Shown: piece after piece, positions 46,020-57,191 of the stretch
Position numbering within the stretch: the stretch's first letter is position 1
How the letters are laid out: each line of letters begins with the position of its first letter
Assembly: GCF_000499845.2 (NCBI RefSeq)
Contig: NC_023750.2
Location: 33,682,823 to 33,746,822 of the forward strand
DNA length: 64,000 nucleotides
Source of the DNA: Phaseolus vulgaris
Taxonomy: Eukaryota; Streptophyta; Magnoliopsida; Fabales; Fabaceae
Reading direction: 5' to 3'
Notes under the pieces: generated by a model
The model's database searches: none
Seen by the model: only the letters and a program-made list of their open reading frames with translations
What the model was told of the DNA's origin: nothing
Translations under genes and position numbers: made by a program

Positions 46020-46600
46020 CTAGGGATGGTAAAGTAAGTCGGGATTCGACCGGACGGGTCAACCTTTTGAATCCATCAATCTGTATTGAGCTGGCAGGTC
46101 AAGGGTGAGACAGATGCACAGCGGGGTGGGCTAGTTCTTCAGGCCACTCTTATTTATTTTTGAAATTTTTAAGAGGAATCTTATGTTTTTGGAATTAAAA
46201 TTGGTGGTGGTCAATATCTAAAATAGAACTTTATTTACATTAATTTTTTTATATATCATTTGATTCATTGAAGTATTGTTAATATTTATTTTATTTTGTT
46301 AGACATTAAACCTTTTTTTGATTAAAATATTCAAATTTGATTCAATTTTATTGTTCTTTTTTACATTTTTATTGTCCAAAAAGTTATATCAATGACTACA
46401 ACACAACAAAAAGATTCAAAACATAAAAAATTACAAAAGTAGAAACAAATTGAAAAGTGGTGGGCCGCCAGCCCGTCAACCCACCCTATGGTGAGACGGA
46501 CTAATAATTTAAGCTTGTATAACCTTGATAGACCAATCCGCCCACCTCACTTTCGAAAGGTTAGGTCAAAATGGGTTGGGCTAACCTTCTTCAAAGTTGT
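46020..46600. repeat. GC-rich 'GGGATGGTAAA' dispersed repeat with inverted arms
   Basis: The left arm AGGGATGGTAAAGTAAGTCG, GACCGGACGGGTCAACC is mirrored at the right by GCCAGCCCGTCAACCCACC and AGGTCAAAATGGGTTGGGC, with an AT-rich middle. This is consistent with a non-autonomous DNA transposon. It is related to 19231-19378 and 63776-64000. No clean TSD was identified. Confidence 0.5.
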
Positions 46601-48655
46601 CTGATAGGAAAGTTCCAAAAGCACCACATCTTTTGTAATGCTTTTTTTAATATAGTTTGATTATTAATTAATTTAAATATATTTTGAGAGTTAATTATTT
46701 TCTATTAAATCTTACAAAAGTAAGATATGAGATAAAAGTTTATATTATATATACCCATATATGTAATTTTTAATTTTTACATTATATTTTCTTTTTCTTC
46801 TACCTCACATGTAGATTTACTTATTACTTATTATTATTTAGAGAGAAATGAGTAGTTTTAATTATCTATAATTCCTTACTTTCTTTGTATTATAATTTTC
46901 TTTACATAGTTGGTAAAAACATTTTGATTAATGGGTTGATATGGATAGTATAACACATATAAAAAGTGACAATTATTGGTCCTTCTATAATAACTAGGAT
47001 TTCCATGTAAAAAAAAATGAAAACGAATATCATGTAAAATAATATCGTATAAAAAAAATATAATATTACCTTTACAATTTCATCACTATATTCTAATTTA
47101 TTTTTTATTAGAAAGATTTAAATTAGTTTTGTAGTAGCTAGTAAGGATAAATAAATTTTATCATGGTTAACAAAATAACACAATATTATTTTCTCGAGTA
47201 ATATTTACTCATTTGAATCCTCATTGTCAAACCTCTAAGTGTCATCAAATCTTTATTTGTTAATAATCTTATTATCATTTTATTTTATTTAGATTATTTA
47301 TATCATATTTAATGTCAACTAAAGAAAAATAATGAATGCTAAAATTAAGAAATATAAGTATATTAGTGAAATAACATAAAATAATTAAATAAGATGATTT
47401 TGAAACATCCCAATAAGAAATGATAATTAGTAAGTAAATGAGGTTAGAGACATAAGTGAGAAAATATAATTATAAAATAAACCAAATAAAAAATAAGATA
47501 ATCTTAGAGACACTTTAATGATAAAATATAAATTAAAATATTAAAAATAAATTAAATAATATAAATATAAAGGAATAAAGAGGATTAATAAAAATTAATT
47601 AACATAAATATAAATTAATAAAAAAATTTATTTTATAACTATAGATAAATTAAATGACATAAATATAAATTAAAAAAAATTAATATATAATTGTAGATAA
47701 ATAAAATAAAATAAATATAAATTAATAAAAAGAATTAGTACATAATTAAAGATAACTTAAAATATACAAATATACTAATTTTACCCATTTATTTAACTCT
47801 TCGTAGTTATCTCTTCATACGAAGAGATAAGCTACCTTTTATCTCTTTTTTTTTAAAATTTTTTTTAATAAATCTTATATTATTTTTAAGAAATAGTAAC
47901 ATATATAATTTAATATGTTGTGTATGAAAAATATTGTATAAATTTTGAAATGTTATATTTCTCTCTTACATTGTATTCTTAAAATTTTTATGAACTAAAA
48001 TAGATGAGGATAACTTTATCTTATTTTCTCTTCTAAATCCCACATAGCATCTCCAATGACTCCATTCCAAATGACTTTTATTAGTGGATTTTTTTTGTCT
48101 CTCAAGTGTCTAGTCTTTTTTTTCTATAATTTGTACAAACATTGTTTCAAATATAAGGTTAACTTTTAATTGTATTCCATTAGGCATTTTTATTTTTATA
48201 TGAGAAAGATTAGAAATAGATTTTTTTATTGAGATACTTGAAAGACATTACAAAGATTAGAAAGAAAAGGAAGAAAAAAAATTGATAAGCTATAAGCATA
48301 TTGTTATGAGATTTTGATAAGGTACAATAAATTGGGGAGTGAATTTATTTCATTTCATTACTCTACCAATATAAGTTATTTATGTGACTTTCAAGAATAC
48401 ATTATTACCTTTTTGGAATTCAAGTGGTCATATTTTCTTATCAGCATAAATTTTCTGTTTACTTCGAGTTGTTATCAAATTTTCCCTGATCATCTCGATT
48501 TTCTTTGTAGTTTGTTGAACCATGTTAGAACCAAAGATTTAATTCTCTCCAGACTCAAACCAATACAAAAGGATTCTACATTTTTTCTAATAGAGTCCCT
48601 TATAGGGTGTCATACCTAGGCTAGAATGGAAATTGTTGTTGTGAGTGAACTCAAT
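46601..48655. other. AT-rich intergenic sequence
   Basis: No gene. A 101-codon ORF at 48314-48619 has hydrophobic, AT-driven composition and no motif. Confidence 0.5.
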
Positions 48656-48659
48656 AAAT

Positions 48660-48917
48660 GATAAATATCAATCCCAACCACTAGAATCCTCTAGCACACA
48701 TGCTCTCAATAAATCTTCCAAGAATTGGATGATCCTTTATGACTGTTCATTTATTTGGAGATTGTATCGGTGAGGATATCCCAACCATAAACGATAAATA
48801 TCAATCCCAACCACTAGAATCCTCTAGCACACAGGCTCTCAATAAATCTTCCAAGATTTGGATGATCCTTTATGACTGTTCATTTATTTGGAGATTGTAT
48901 CGGTGAAGATCGTACGA
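48660..48917. repeat. 133-bp tandem duplication including the first bases of the Tat-like LTR
   Basis: GATAAATATCAATCCCAACC starts at 48660 and again at 48793. Both copies run to GGAGATTGTATCGGTGA. The second continues into the real LTR; the first carries only about 15 LTR bases (TGTATCGGTGAGGAT) before ATCCCAACCATAAAC and the second copy. Confidence 0.92.
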
Positions 48918-49375
48918 CTGATCACATGTCTCAGTCCCTATCACTGGGCCAACTAAGGATAAGCTCTCCATTAGTGGGTCGACCGACATCTCAAATCCAA
49001 TTACGCTTAAGCAAAGTCAGTGAAGCTAATCCATGATTAAGAGCTAGGTAATGTTTTCCTAAACATGGTCCAACTCCCTAATCGGGCCTAATAAGAAAGA
49101 CCCATTAAAATAATATAAATATCACACATTCCAAGATCCAGGTACGTCAACATATACAATGCTCTAACAACCGAGCGTTGAATACCTTTACTAACATAAG
49201 CGTCAGAGTGCCTTCTGTAGGTACCATCCGAGTTTGGACTACGAGAAGACCGAGAGGTGTAAGGAGGAGTAAAGAGCTTGCAAGGAAGGAAGTTGAAGTG
49301 CAATCCGACTGACCGACTAAGGAAGGAGAAGAGTGATCTCAATAGTTCTCTGGGCCCCAACCCCGTTCGAGAACA
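48896..49375 (+). repeat. 5' LTR of the Tat-like element
   Basis: Starts TGTATCGGTGAAGATCGTAC and ends CCGTTCGAGAACA. It aligns throughout with 58544-59029 with many substitutions and small indels. Confidence 0.92.
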
Positions 49376-49393
49376 ATTGGCCCCTATCGTGTG
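49376..49393 (+). promoter_or_regulatory. Decayed primer binding site of the Tat-like element
   Basis: ATTGGCCCCTATCGTGTG corresponds to ATTGGCGCCCACCGTGAG in the gag-only element, with three or four changes. Confidence 0.6.
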
Positions 49394-49588
49394 GTCGAGA
49401 GAATTCGTTTGAAGAGCGTTAGTAGATGGTATCAACCTGTAACATGGCAAGTGAGAGGATGACTGTCGAGGAAGTTCGTCGAGGAGGGACCGTCTACTGT
49501 ACCGACAAACCTCGTCGATAAGTCGTTCACCTCGCCTCCCAACCCAAAAATAGCTGAGGAGACCAAGGACAAGGTCCTCACTTAAGAG

Positions 49589-50260
49589 ATGGATGGTGAG
49601 TCCCATCTAAAAAAGTTGGTCTGCACGATTGGGACCTCGGATTAGGTGCACCGACATCCCTTTACTGATTCTATAATCGGGGTACCACTGTCGGATAAGT
49701 GGAAAGACTTCAATAGTGATTGCTATGACGACATGATCGACCCAGACGAGCACATGGATGTGTACACTACGCACATGAGCTTATATACCTCAGAGGATGC
49801 GGCCCTGTGCCGAGTGTTTCCTACATCACTGAAGGGAGGAGCCCAGAGTTGGTTCACAAAGCTCCCTCCCAACTCCGTCGATAGCTTTGCGATGTCAATG
49901 TCCAAGTTTGAAACGTAGTTTGCCACTAGCCAACTGCACCACCTGACCTCTATCGCTCTGATTGGCATTCACCAGGAGAAGGGAGAGTCATTGAGGACCT
50001 TCATCGATATGTTCAGGAAGGTGGTAATGAGCATCCAAAACATTAGCCCGGACGTGGCCATGCACCACATGCTGACAGCCTTACAACTGGGACCGTTTGC
50101 TGACAACCTCTGCATGCAATCGGTCGCTAGCTTGGACGAGCTGAGGAGAAGAGCTGCCAAGTTCATGAAATTGGAGGAGCTGAGAGAGCTTCACAACCAG
50201 GACCGAGTGGAGGCCATCAGGGAGAAAGGAAAGGATAAGAAGGAATGCCAAGACCAATAA
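49589..50260 (+). pseudogene. gag: Gag of the Tat-like element (two stops)
   Basis: ATG 49589 opens MDGESHLKKLVCTIGTSD, meets TAG, then reads HRHPFTDSIIGVPLSDKWKD, IDPDEHMDVYTTHMSLYTSE, RVFPTSLKGGAQSWFTKLPP and KFET before a second TAG at 49916-49918. It continues in the same frame FATSQLHHLTSIALIGIHQE, SLRTFIDMFRKVVMSIQNIS, DNLCMQSVASLDELRRRAAK and EELRELHNQDRVEAIREK. The match with the minus-strand gag at 38373-39170 is very close. Gag would package RNA for both elements. The stops rule out translation of a full product from this copy. Confidence 0.9.
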
Positions 50261-50798
50261 ATTGTTCAAGGAGATGGACATAGAGATAACTAGAGCAGCC
50301 GCCCCTTGACGACCGAGAGGGGAAGAATTCTGGACGAGGCCTAATGTCGAGTTGATCCCTCCAGCCAGAAAGGCGTCAAGCCCAAAAAATGTCAACCAAA
50401 CTCGCATGTGTCGGTATCACAAAAACAACACACTCCACTGAAGAATGTCAGGCTCATTAGGATAAGATAGAAGAACTTATCCAGGTCGGATTCCTACGAT
50501 AGTTTTTTCAAGGAAGCTGAAGCATAAAATGGTCCCCCAGAAGGGACGAGCCAGCGAGACGGAGGAAGTACTCCCCTCCAAGGAAGCATCGGGACGATCG
50601 CCGACCTAAACGTCGGTCGAGGAGGGATGACCCTCCCCAAGAAGAGAAGATTCCCCGAGGAAGAATGAGAGAAGAGGTGACCGAGAGATCATCAACATGA
50701 TAGTCGAAGGGTTTGCCGGCGGAGGAAGCTCTAATATTGCCCAAAAGAAGCACTTTAGAGCGGTGCACTAGGTGAACGCGATGTCATTCTGACCGAGG
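50261..50798 (+). pseudogene. Gag C-terminus and protease linker, frameshifted
   Basis: The zinc-knuckle-like CRYHKN (about 50407-50424) is followed after a shift by HSTEEC-type coding and DKIEELIQVGFL, matching CRYHQN ... KIEELIQA in the gag-only element. The rest is a charged, Arg/Glu-rich linker in shifting frames with stops. Confidence 0.75.
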
Positions 50799-51362
50799 AT
50801 GCCATCCATCACCTTCACAGACGACGACTTCAAGGGTGTCGATCCCTCACAGGACGACCCCATGGTGATATCGGTCAACATCGATAAGTTCACCATTATG
50901 AAAACAATGGTGGATCAGGGAAGTCCTGTAGATATCCTCTACTGGAAAACTTTCAAAGCAATGAGGATACCCAAGGCAGAGATGATGTCGTACAACGACC
51001 ATGTTGTCGGCTTCTCAGGCGAGAGGATCGATACTAAAGGCTACATCGAACTTTATACCACCTTCTACGAAGGAAAGTCCAGCAAAACGATAAAGATCCA
51101 GTACATGGTTATTGATGCCAACACCTTGTACAATATCCTCTTAGGACGACCGTCTATCAGCCGGCTGATGGCGATCGTCTCAACACCCCACCTGGCAATG
51201 AAGTTCCAATCAATTTCGGGAGACATTCTCATAGTGCATGTGGACCAGAAGCTTGCATGCCAATGTTACGCCGAAAGCCTTAGGGTGGAACCAATGCGGT
51301 ACGACCGGTCCCCTAACTGGAAATCCTCTTGGAGACAAAAGTGTCCTCGGAGAAAAGCTTAA
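50799..51362 (+). pseudogene. pol: Aspartic protease region of the Tat-like element
   Basis: A 187-codon open stretch starting MPSITFTDDDFKGVDPSQDD. The catalytic segment reads MKTMVDQGSPVDILYWKTF, the D-x-G-S form used by Tat/Ogre proteases. A following segment, VIDANTLYNILLGRPSI, is the usual second protease motif (Y-N-x-I-L-G-R). TPHLAMKF and QKLACQCYAESL continue toward the RT connection. The segment is collinear and uninterrupted in this copy. It lies within one polyprotein and would not be a separate gene. Confidence 0.88.
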
Positions 51363-51660
51363 CTAGCACCGAGGGAGCACACAGTCGCTTTGGTGGATAT
51401 AGATCCTCGAACGACCGAAGATAGGCTGGAAGCGAAGGAAGAATTGCATCGAGTTCCCCTTCTCGACGAATAGTAGAACACCTGTGTTGGCACGACCATA
51501 ACATCCGCTGAGGCCGAGCTGGTGCACTAGACACTAAAGAAGAATGTTGATCTCTTCGCCTGGACGACATTTGATATGTCGGGGGTAAGCTCGTATATTA
51601 TCACCCACAAATTCTCGGTGTTCAAGGAGGCGCGCCAGGTCACGCAGAAGAAAAGGAACC
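51363..51660 (+). pseudogene. pol: N-terminal stub of the reverse transcriptase
   Basis: After a TAA at the end of the protease frame, LKKNVDLFAWTTFDMSGVSS and THKFSVFKEARQVTQKKRNL match the conserved entry into Tat-type RT. The sequence then breaks off at GGTGAAGAG. The palm with the catalytic Asp box is absent from the element. Confidence 0.85.
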
Positions 51661-51775
51661 TTGGTGAAGAGAACCTTGGTTAAGACCACCAATAACCTTG
51701 GTTAAGACCTTGGTTAAGACCACCAATAAGAAGAAAAGGAACCTTGGTTAAGACCACCAATAACCAAGCTGAGTA
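51640..51775 (+). repeat. Serial templated duplications at the RT deletion junction
   Basis: The words GAACCTTGGTTAAGACC and GACCACCAATAA occur repeatedly: CCTTGGTTAAGACC four times, ACCACCAATAA three times, and GAAGAAAAGGAACCTTGGT twice. Together they join the RT stub to the RNase H start ACCAATAACCAAGCTGAG. Confidence 0.9.
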
Positions 51776-51824
51776 TGAGGCTATCCTCGATGGACTAAAC
51801 CTTACGTACGACATGGGAGCTCGT
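51776..51824 (+). pseudogene. pol: RNase H start of the Tat-like element, before LTR A
   Basis: TNNQAEYEAILDGLNLTYD, the conserved RNase H second catalytic step (AEYEA), directly precedes the nested LTR A. Reading resumes after it at 52969 with LEVTCKNASQVMIGQIKGEF. Confidence 0.85.
51820..51824 (+). repeat. TSD of LTR A (CTCGT), left copy
   Basis: CTCGT at 51820-51824 is repeated exactly at 52969-52973, after the LTR. The interrupted RNase H sequence can be followed across it. Confidence 0.9.
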
Positions 51825-52968
51825 TGTTAGAGTATATGGCTTTAAACTAGAGGGGGGGTGAATGGTTTAAAGAGATATTTCGAAAACTTTTAAGCCTTGA
51901 ATGAAATTACTTCGAGAATATCTTGATTAAGAAATCAATTTTTCAAAACACAAAGCTAAATGCACAACGCCAACAAAACTATCGGTTGTTTCGTAGAAAT
52001 AATCGGTTGTTTATACCAGTCTACAAATATAAAAACAGAATTTAAAGAGTTAAGGGATAGAGAAAATGCACACAGAGATTTATATTGGTTCACTCTAAAC
52101 CCAGACCTACATCCAGTCTTCTCAGAAACCACTAAGGAACACCACTAAGCAATCAAACCTAGATCACTTACAACACAACCAAGAAAGTGACCTTGATCCC
52201 CTCAAGACACACACTTCTCTTGGCCAACACACCAACACTAAGAATCCTGATCTTGATCCCCTCAAGAACACACAACACTTCTCAGCAAACACACAAAGAT
52301 TCTTTCAATAGATACAAGGATTACACTTGTTACAAAAGCAAATCTGAAATCAATACAAGCAGAAATCCTATCTCACACTCTTTGATCAATCTCAATCTCT
52401 AAGCAATCTCAACTCTTTGAAAATCTCAAAACTTGTGTAAGTGTTATTCTTTCTTAAAACTCAAATATGTTTTTCTGAATATATCAAAGATGTTGTTTGT
52501 TATCAAATCTTAACAAACTTTTCATTGCATTTAAAGATTGGTCAAAACATTAAAAACTGGAGCGTAAACAGTTGGAAAAACATTTAATGCTCAATCAAAG
52601 CACAAACCATTTTTATGTTATGGTACCAAAACAAACAATCGGTTGTTTCCTCGAATCAATTGGTTGTTTTGGTTTTAACAGCTCAACCATTTGAAAAACA
52701 GTTTTCAATCTTTTCTAAAAGCGCCTAAGTATAAAACAATTAGTTGTTTTGACAAAACAACAGGTTGTTTTTCACTTAGCTTGAAAAACACTTTTCTTTT
52801 AAAAAGATTGAGAATGCCTATGCTTTGGATTCAATCAAGAGTGGATTACATAAACAATCTACCCCAGATCCTATCTAAGACAGCTCAGCAACAGCAAGCA
52901 CAACCTAGCCTTCAATATCCTTCAAAGGGTTTGGATTCTTCAAAGCTTGAACACCACTTGGTTCAACA
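51825..52968 (+). mobile_element. LTR A: solo-type LTR (~1.1-kb family) inside the Tat-like RNase H
   Basis: Starts TGTTAGAGTATATGGC, ends GGTTCAACA, 1,144 bp, with perfect TSD CTCGT. Shared with copies B and C: a G-run followed by GAAT near the start, TATTGGTTCACTCT, CTACATCCAGTC, CACTAAGCAATCAA, a set of AATCGGTTGTTT palindromic words, and GGATTCTTCAAAGC near the end. No internal region or second LTR follows, so it is a solo LTR or a complete tiny element. Confidence 0.9.
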
Positions 52969-53640
52969 CTCGTGAGGTAACTTGCAAAAACGCCTCCCAA
53001 GTAATGATCGGCCAAATCAAAGGAGAGTTCGAAGTAATGAACCCTTGCTCTAGAGATATTATCATAAAGTCGGGATCAACATAGCCCGGTTTCAGAAAGT
53101 GACAATGGAGCACATCCGCTGGTAGGAAAACAAGAGGTCGATGTGTTGTCTCGGCTAGCAACGACCAAGAAGAAGAGATACCACAAGTCTGTCATGCAAA
53201 TTTGGCTAAGACAACCTAGTGTGGCAAAGGTCGAGTGCTTAATTGTTACCGAGACCAAAACTTGGATGATCGCGATCATCCGGTACCTTGAGCATGGCAC
53301 ATGTCCAAAGGAGAAAAAGGCGATGAAGCGACAATGTTCAAGGTACACTATGATCAACCAGGATCTCTACCGTAGAGGCTACTCAAGGCCATTGCTAAAG
53401 TGCATCACTGAAGAGCAAGCAGAGTATGTCCTCAAGGAAATCCATGAAGGAGTCTGCGGAAACCATTCGAAAGCACAAACGATGGCTGCCAAAGTTCTTA
53501 GGGTCGATTATTACTTGTCGACCGTCCAGGGTGACTGCGTATAATTTGTGAAGAAATGCGCCAAGTGCCAAGAGTTCGGTCCCCTGCACCACCTCAAGCC
53601 AGAAGCGCTGCATAGTATAATATCCCCTTGACCATTCACC
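52969..53640 (+). pseudogene. pol: RNase H C-terminus and integrase zinc region of the Tat-like element
   Basis: RNase H resumes with SQVMIGQIKGEFEV, and the end reads through DVLSRLATTKKKRYHKSV in shifted frames. From 53143 a 133-codon stretch carries the integrase N-terminus: RRGYSRPLLKCITEEQAEYV, EIHEGVCGNHSKAQTMAAK (the two His of the HHCC finger) and, after a stop, FVKKCAKCQEFG (the two Cys). Order and spacing fit Ty3 integrase. The stop at 53542-53544 and earlier frame changes break it. Confidence 0.88.
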
Positions 53641-54460
53641 ATCTAGGGAATGGACATCATTGGTCCCTTCGCCCCAAGGAAGGGGCAGGCAAAATTCCTC
53701 CTAGTCGGAGTGGACTACTTCACCAAATGGATCAAGGTCGAACCGCTCGCATCCATCTCGACGAAGAACGTGCAAAACTTTATATGGAGAAGTATTGTGT
53801 GTCGGTTCAGAGTGTTGCACACTATAATAACTGATAATGGCCGACAGTTCATCGACCGATGACTCTAGTCTTTTTATGAGGACCTCGGTATCAAGTCAAT
53901 AACCAACTCGGTCGAGTATTCCTAGATCAACGGGCAGGCCGAAGTTGAAAACAAGGTCGTTCTGAACGAATTGAAGAAGCGGCTCGGCAAAACGAATGGT
54001 CGATGGACCGAGGAGCTACTGGAAGTCCTGTAGGCATATCGTTGCACCCCCTAAGCGTTCACACAAGAAACACCCTATAGCCTAACGTATGGAACTGAAG
54101 TTATGATCTTGGTCAAGGTAGACGAGCCTACCATTCGAAAGCAATTGTTTGATCTGACTCTGAATCAAGAGAGTCTTTCGGTCGACCTTGATCTGCTAAA
54201 TGAGCTATGCGACAAGAGCAAAATTCATGAGGCCGCGTGCAAGCTTCGGTCGGCAAGGCAGTACAATACAAAGGTCCGACTGAGGAGCTTTCAGAAGGGA
54301 GATTTTGTATGGAGAATGAGAAGCAAAGCAAGGAAAAATGATGGCAAGTTCTCATCTAATTGGGAAGGCTCTTTCCGGGTCCGAAAGGTTGAAGCTGGGG
54401 GACGTACCACGTTGAGTGGCTATCGGGAAAAATTGAATCGAGGACGTTGAATACCACGCA
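53641..54460 (+). pseudogene. pol: Integrase core and C-terminus of the Tat-like element
   Basis: The core motifs are MDIIGPFAPRKGQAKFLLVG with DYFTKWIKVEPLA, and ITDNGRQFIDR (second Asp). The third is INGQAEVENK, where the catalytic Glu of NGQAE is kept. Several stops occur between them, near 53863, 53925 and 54030. A C-terminal open stretch from 54103 reads VDEPTIRKQLFDLTLNQESL, RQYNTKVRLRSFQKGDFVWR and NWEGSFRVRKVEAGG. No chromodomain is seen, as expected for the Tat branch. Confidence 0.88.
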
Positions 54461-54530
54461 TCTCAAGTTTTATTGCAGTTAAACAAACAATAAAGCTTAC
54501 ACACTCTTTCCTCACCTGACTGTTTTTCCC

Positions 54531-54790
54531 TAGCCCTAACTAGCATACCCTACTGATACCTAGAAGACTTGGTTCGGTTAATGATGTAGCCCTAATTGGA
54601 ACACCCTACTGATACCTAGAAGACTCAATTCGATCAAGGATGTAACCCTAATCGGTATATCCTGCCCACACCATAAAGACTTGTTGTGGTCAAGGATGCA
54701 ACCTTAACTGGCATACCCTACTGACATCTTGAAGCCTTGGTTCAGCCAAGGACGTAGCCTTAACCGGCATACCCTGCCGAAATCCTAAAA
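54531..54790. repeat. 56-bp tandem repeats downstream of integrase
   Basis: About five units have the pattern TAGCCCTAACTAGCATACCC, TACTGATACCTAGAAGACTT, then GGTT/GATCAAGGATG. They are 70-85% alike by eye. Tandem arrays in this position are typical of Tat/Ogre elements. Confidence 0.85.
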
Positions 54791-54824
54791 CATTTACAAA
54801 AAAACACAGTCGGATCAATGACTT

Positions 54825-54942
54825 GTTCAATTTATTTGTTCAATTAAGTTACTCTAACCGATCACTTATGTTGTTCAATTTATTTGTTCAATTAAATTAC
54901 TCCGACCGGTCGCTTAACTTGTTCAATTTGTTCAATTAAGAT
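54825..54942. repeat. Second short tandem array in the Tat-like 3' region
   Basis: The unit TTGTTCAATTTATTTGTTCA, then ATTAAGTTACTCTAACCG, ACTTATG repeats about twice with a partial third copy. Confidence 0.8.
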
Positions 54943-55069
54943 AACATATATGAAGGAACGACTGGTTCATTGAAAAGCGAACAAGGAGGAGGCCACACCC
55001 GGACCTCAAAGGAAAGTAGTAAAGGATTAGATCTCGACTGAATGAAAAAAAAAAACTAAAGCCTAAGAC

Positions 55070-55867
55070 TCACTGGTCTTCGTCTTTAGCACCCTTGGTC
55101 GGCGCAAGTTGAGCTACACTCTTCAAGCCCTGTACCTCACTGCTCGACAAGATTCGACCCTCGAACATGTCTATGTTTGTGTCAAATTCGCCGGACGGTG
55201 GACCGTTGTAGAGGACATGGGCCTGGCGAACGACCTAGAAGAAGCTTTGGCTCAGCATTACCAAAATATCATCAATGTTTTTGTCCAGGTCCGCAACGAC
55301 CACCTTCTTCTCGGTATGTAACTCAAATTCTCGGTCTCTAGTATCAAGTTCTTGGTTCTAATTACTTCCAAGGCCTTATTCAATTGGGCAATCTCATTCG
55401 CCCTGTCCCGATCCCTCCGCTCAAGTTCACCTACTCGACCTTCAGTGATCTCCCGCTCGACAATCTCCTTAGCGAGTCTCTCCTCATAAGCGTTGTTCGC
55501 CTTAAGAGATTGCCTCAAGTTGCCCGAAGCCTCAGCCAATAGTGCTCGAGCCGAGAGATCTCCTCGACTCGATGGCCCCGGACGGTTGCACCCAGCCAAG
55601 CCAAGACAAGTCCTCGACAAATCATCTCGATACTGCCTTGGTTCAATTCGTCATCGGGGACAGCCCGGATCAGCTCCTGCGTGAATGGGGTCAAACCGAT
55701 CTTGACCCCCTTAGCGAATTGCAAGTCACCCCCAACACTGACAGGTGCGACCTCGAGACATCTAGGGTAGCCTCGGCAACGACAAAGGGGATTGGTCGAT
55801 TGAAGTCATCAGTTGGCGAAGAGTCGATGTTAATGGGGGAGTGGCGTAGAGGAGGGGTGTCGGCATT
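55070..55867 (-). pseudogene. Antisense ORF of the Tat-like element, C-terminal part
   Basis: On the minus strand, after LTR B, the reading continues NADTPPLRHSPINIDSSPTD, then in another frame GVKIGLTPFTQELIRAVPDD, then a coiled-coil-like segment NNAYEERLAKEIVEREITEG and RVGELERRDRDRANEIAQLN. It ends AQLAPTKGAKDEDQ at TGA 55070-55072. Three frames are used, with scattered stops. The heptad-like charged tail is typical of the antisense protein known from Tat-branch elements; its function is unknown. Confidence 0.7.
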
Positions 55868-56945
55868 TGTTAGAAATGTAGGGCTAAACAAGAGGGTGGT
55901 GAATTGCTTTTGAAGGATTTTTGCAAATACTAGATAAGAATGAAAGTAAATGAAGAATTACAGATAAAGCAATCAGATCAGTGAACAAACATAATGTATT
56001 TAAAATTATTCTAGAAAAACAATTGATTGTTTCTGCAAATCAATCGATTATTCTTACCAGCACTTCAACAAGAACAAATTTAAAATAGATTTAAAAACAG
56101 AGAGGGAGAGAGATATTTACACACAATGTTTTATATTGGTTCACCCATAACCTGAGCTACATTCAGTCCCAAAACAACCTCTGGAAAATCCACTATGTAA
56201 TCAACAACAGATTACAAAAACAAACACATCAAAAAGCCTATCTTGATACCTTCAAGACTACACACCCTCTTTGGTGCACCACCACCACACACAGTCAAAA
56301 CATCCTCTGACTTGAAATACAAAACACTTTAAAATATTCAAAAGTAAATAGAAATACAAGAATGAATAGGAAAGATTACACCTGATACAAGAAAAAAAAC
56401 ACAGGTCCTATTTCACTCTTTTGACCAAGGCAAAACATATAACAATCTTGCAATCTCTTTGAAAAAATCTCAAACTATTTTTTGTAATATGATTTTTGTA
56501 TTTAATTGAGATTCAAAACCTAGTTATAAGCCCACAAAAATAGTTGTTTGATTCAGTTAGGCAAAGCACAAAATAAATGCATATCAAGCCAAAACAATTT
56601 TGATAGTTAAAACAGAATTTGTTATGTCTTCAAAAAACAATCGATTGAAACCTCGATTCAATCAATTGATTTGGCTATGACTTGTAAACTCAGTCAATTT
56701 TAGCTTTTCAAAATCCTTTTCAAAACACAAGTGTAAAACAACTGATTGAAACGTAGAAACAACATGTTGTTTTTCACTTACTTTGAAAAACAGTTTTATT
56801 TAAAAGATCTTGATTGTTTTAGCTTTGGATTGAACAAAGAGTGATTTAACAAACTTTAAATACACAGAACAAAAGCCCCACAAGCAGCAACCCAACTTTA
56901 AGCATCCTTCTTGGATTTGGAATCATCAAAGCTTCATCTTCAACA
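55868..56945 (+). mobile_element. LTR B: second member of the ~1.1-kb family, inside the antisense ORF
   Basis: Starts TGTTAGAAATGTAGGG, ends CTTCAACA, 1,078 bp. The flanks GCATT (55863-55867) and ACATT (56946-56950) differ at one base, consistent with an ageing 5-bp TSD. The same internal landmarks as A and C occur: ATATTGGTTCACCC, GAGCTACATTCAGTC, several AATCGATTG words, TTGGATTTGGAATCATCAAA. Its opposite-strand insertion splits the antisense reading frame. Confidence 0.87.
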
Positions 56946-57147
56946 ACATTGTGCCTGGGGAGCAGGTAGTCATCGCTATGTTACCCCCCTCCCTCGCCTT
57001 CTTCTTGCTCTTGCCGAAGGGACCGGTACGAGCGGCCGACGGTTGGCCAACAGCCAGAGCCTCCATGCTCGGACGACCTCTCCTTTGTGCTGCCCTCTCC
57101 TTGAAGGCATCGACTAGGTCATTGGACTGAGGGACTTCCTTGTTCAT
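56946..57147 (-). pseudogene. Antisense ORF, middle part before LTR B
   Basis: MNKEVPQSNDLVDAFKERAA, QRRGRPSMEALAVG and GPFGKSKKKAREGGN read on the minus strand, a basic segment that then runs into LTR B. A probable intron separates it from the N-terminal part: a GTATGCTAG donor lies near 57220, while the acceptor expected near 57160 (TTGTTGCAAAA) has lost its AG. Confidence 0.65.
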
Positions 57148-57191
57148 GATTTTTGCAACAATAATAAAAGCGTTAGTTTAATACTTGATAT

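Noticed and set aside
49088..49606. 172-codon minus-strand ORF
   Set aside because: It lies antisense to the 5' LTR, PBS and leader of the Tat-like element and has no domain.
54531..54790. CRISPR-like array
   Set aside because: Diverged contiguous tandem units within a retrotransposon spacer.
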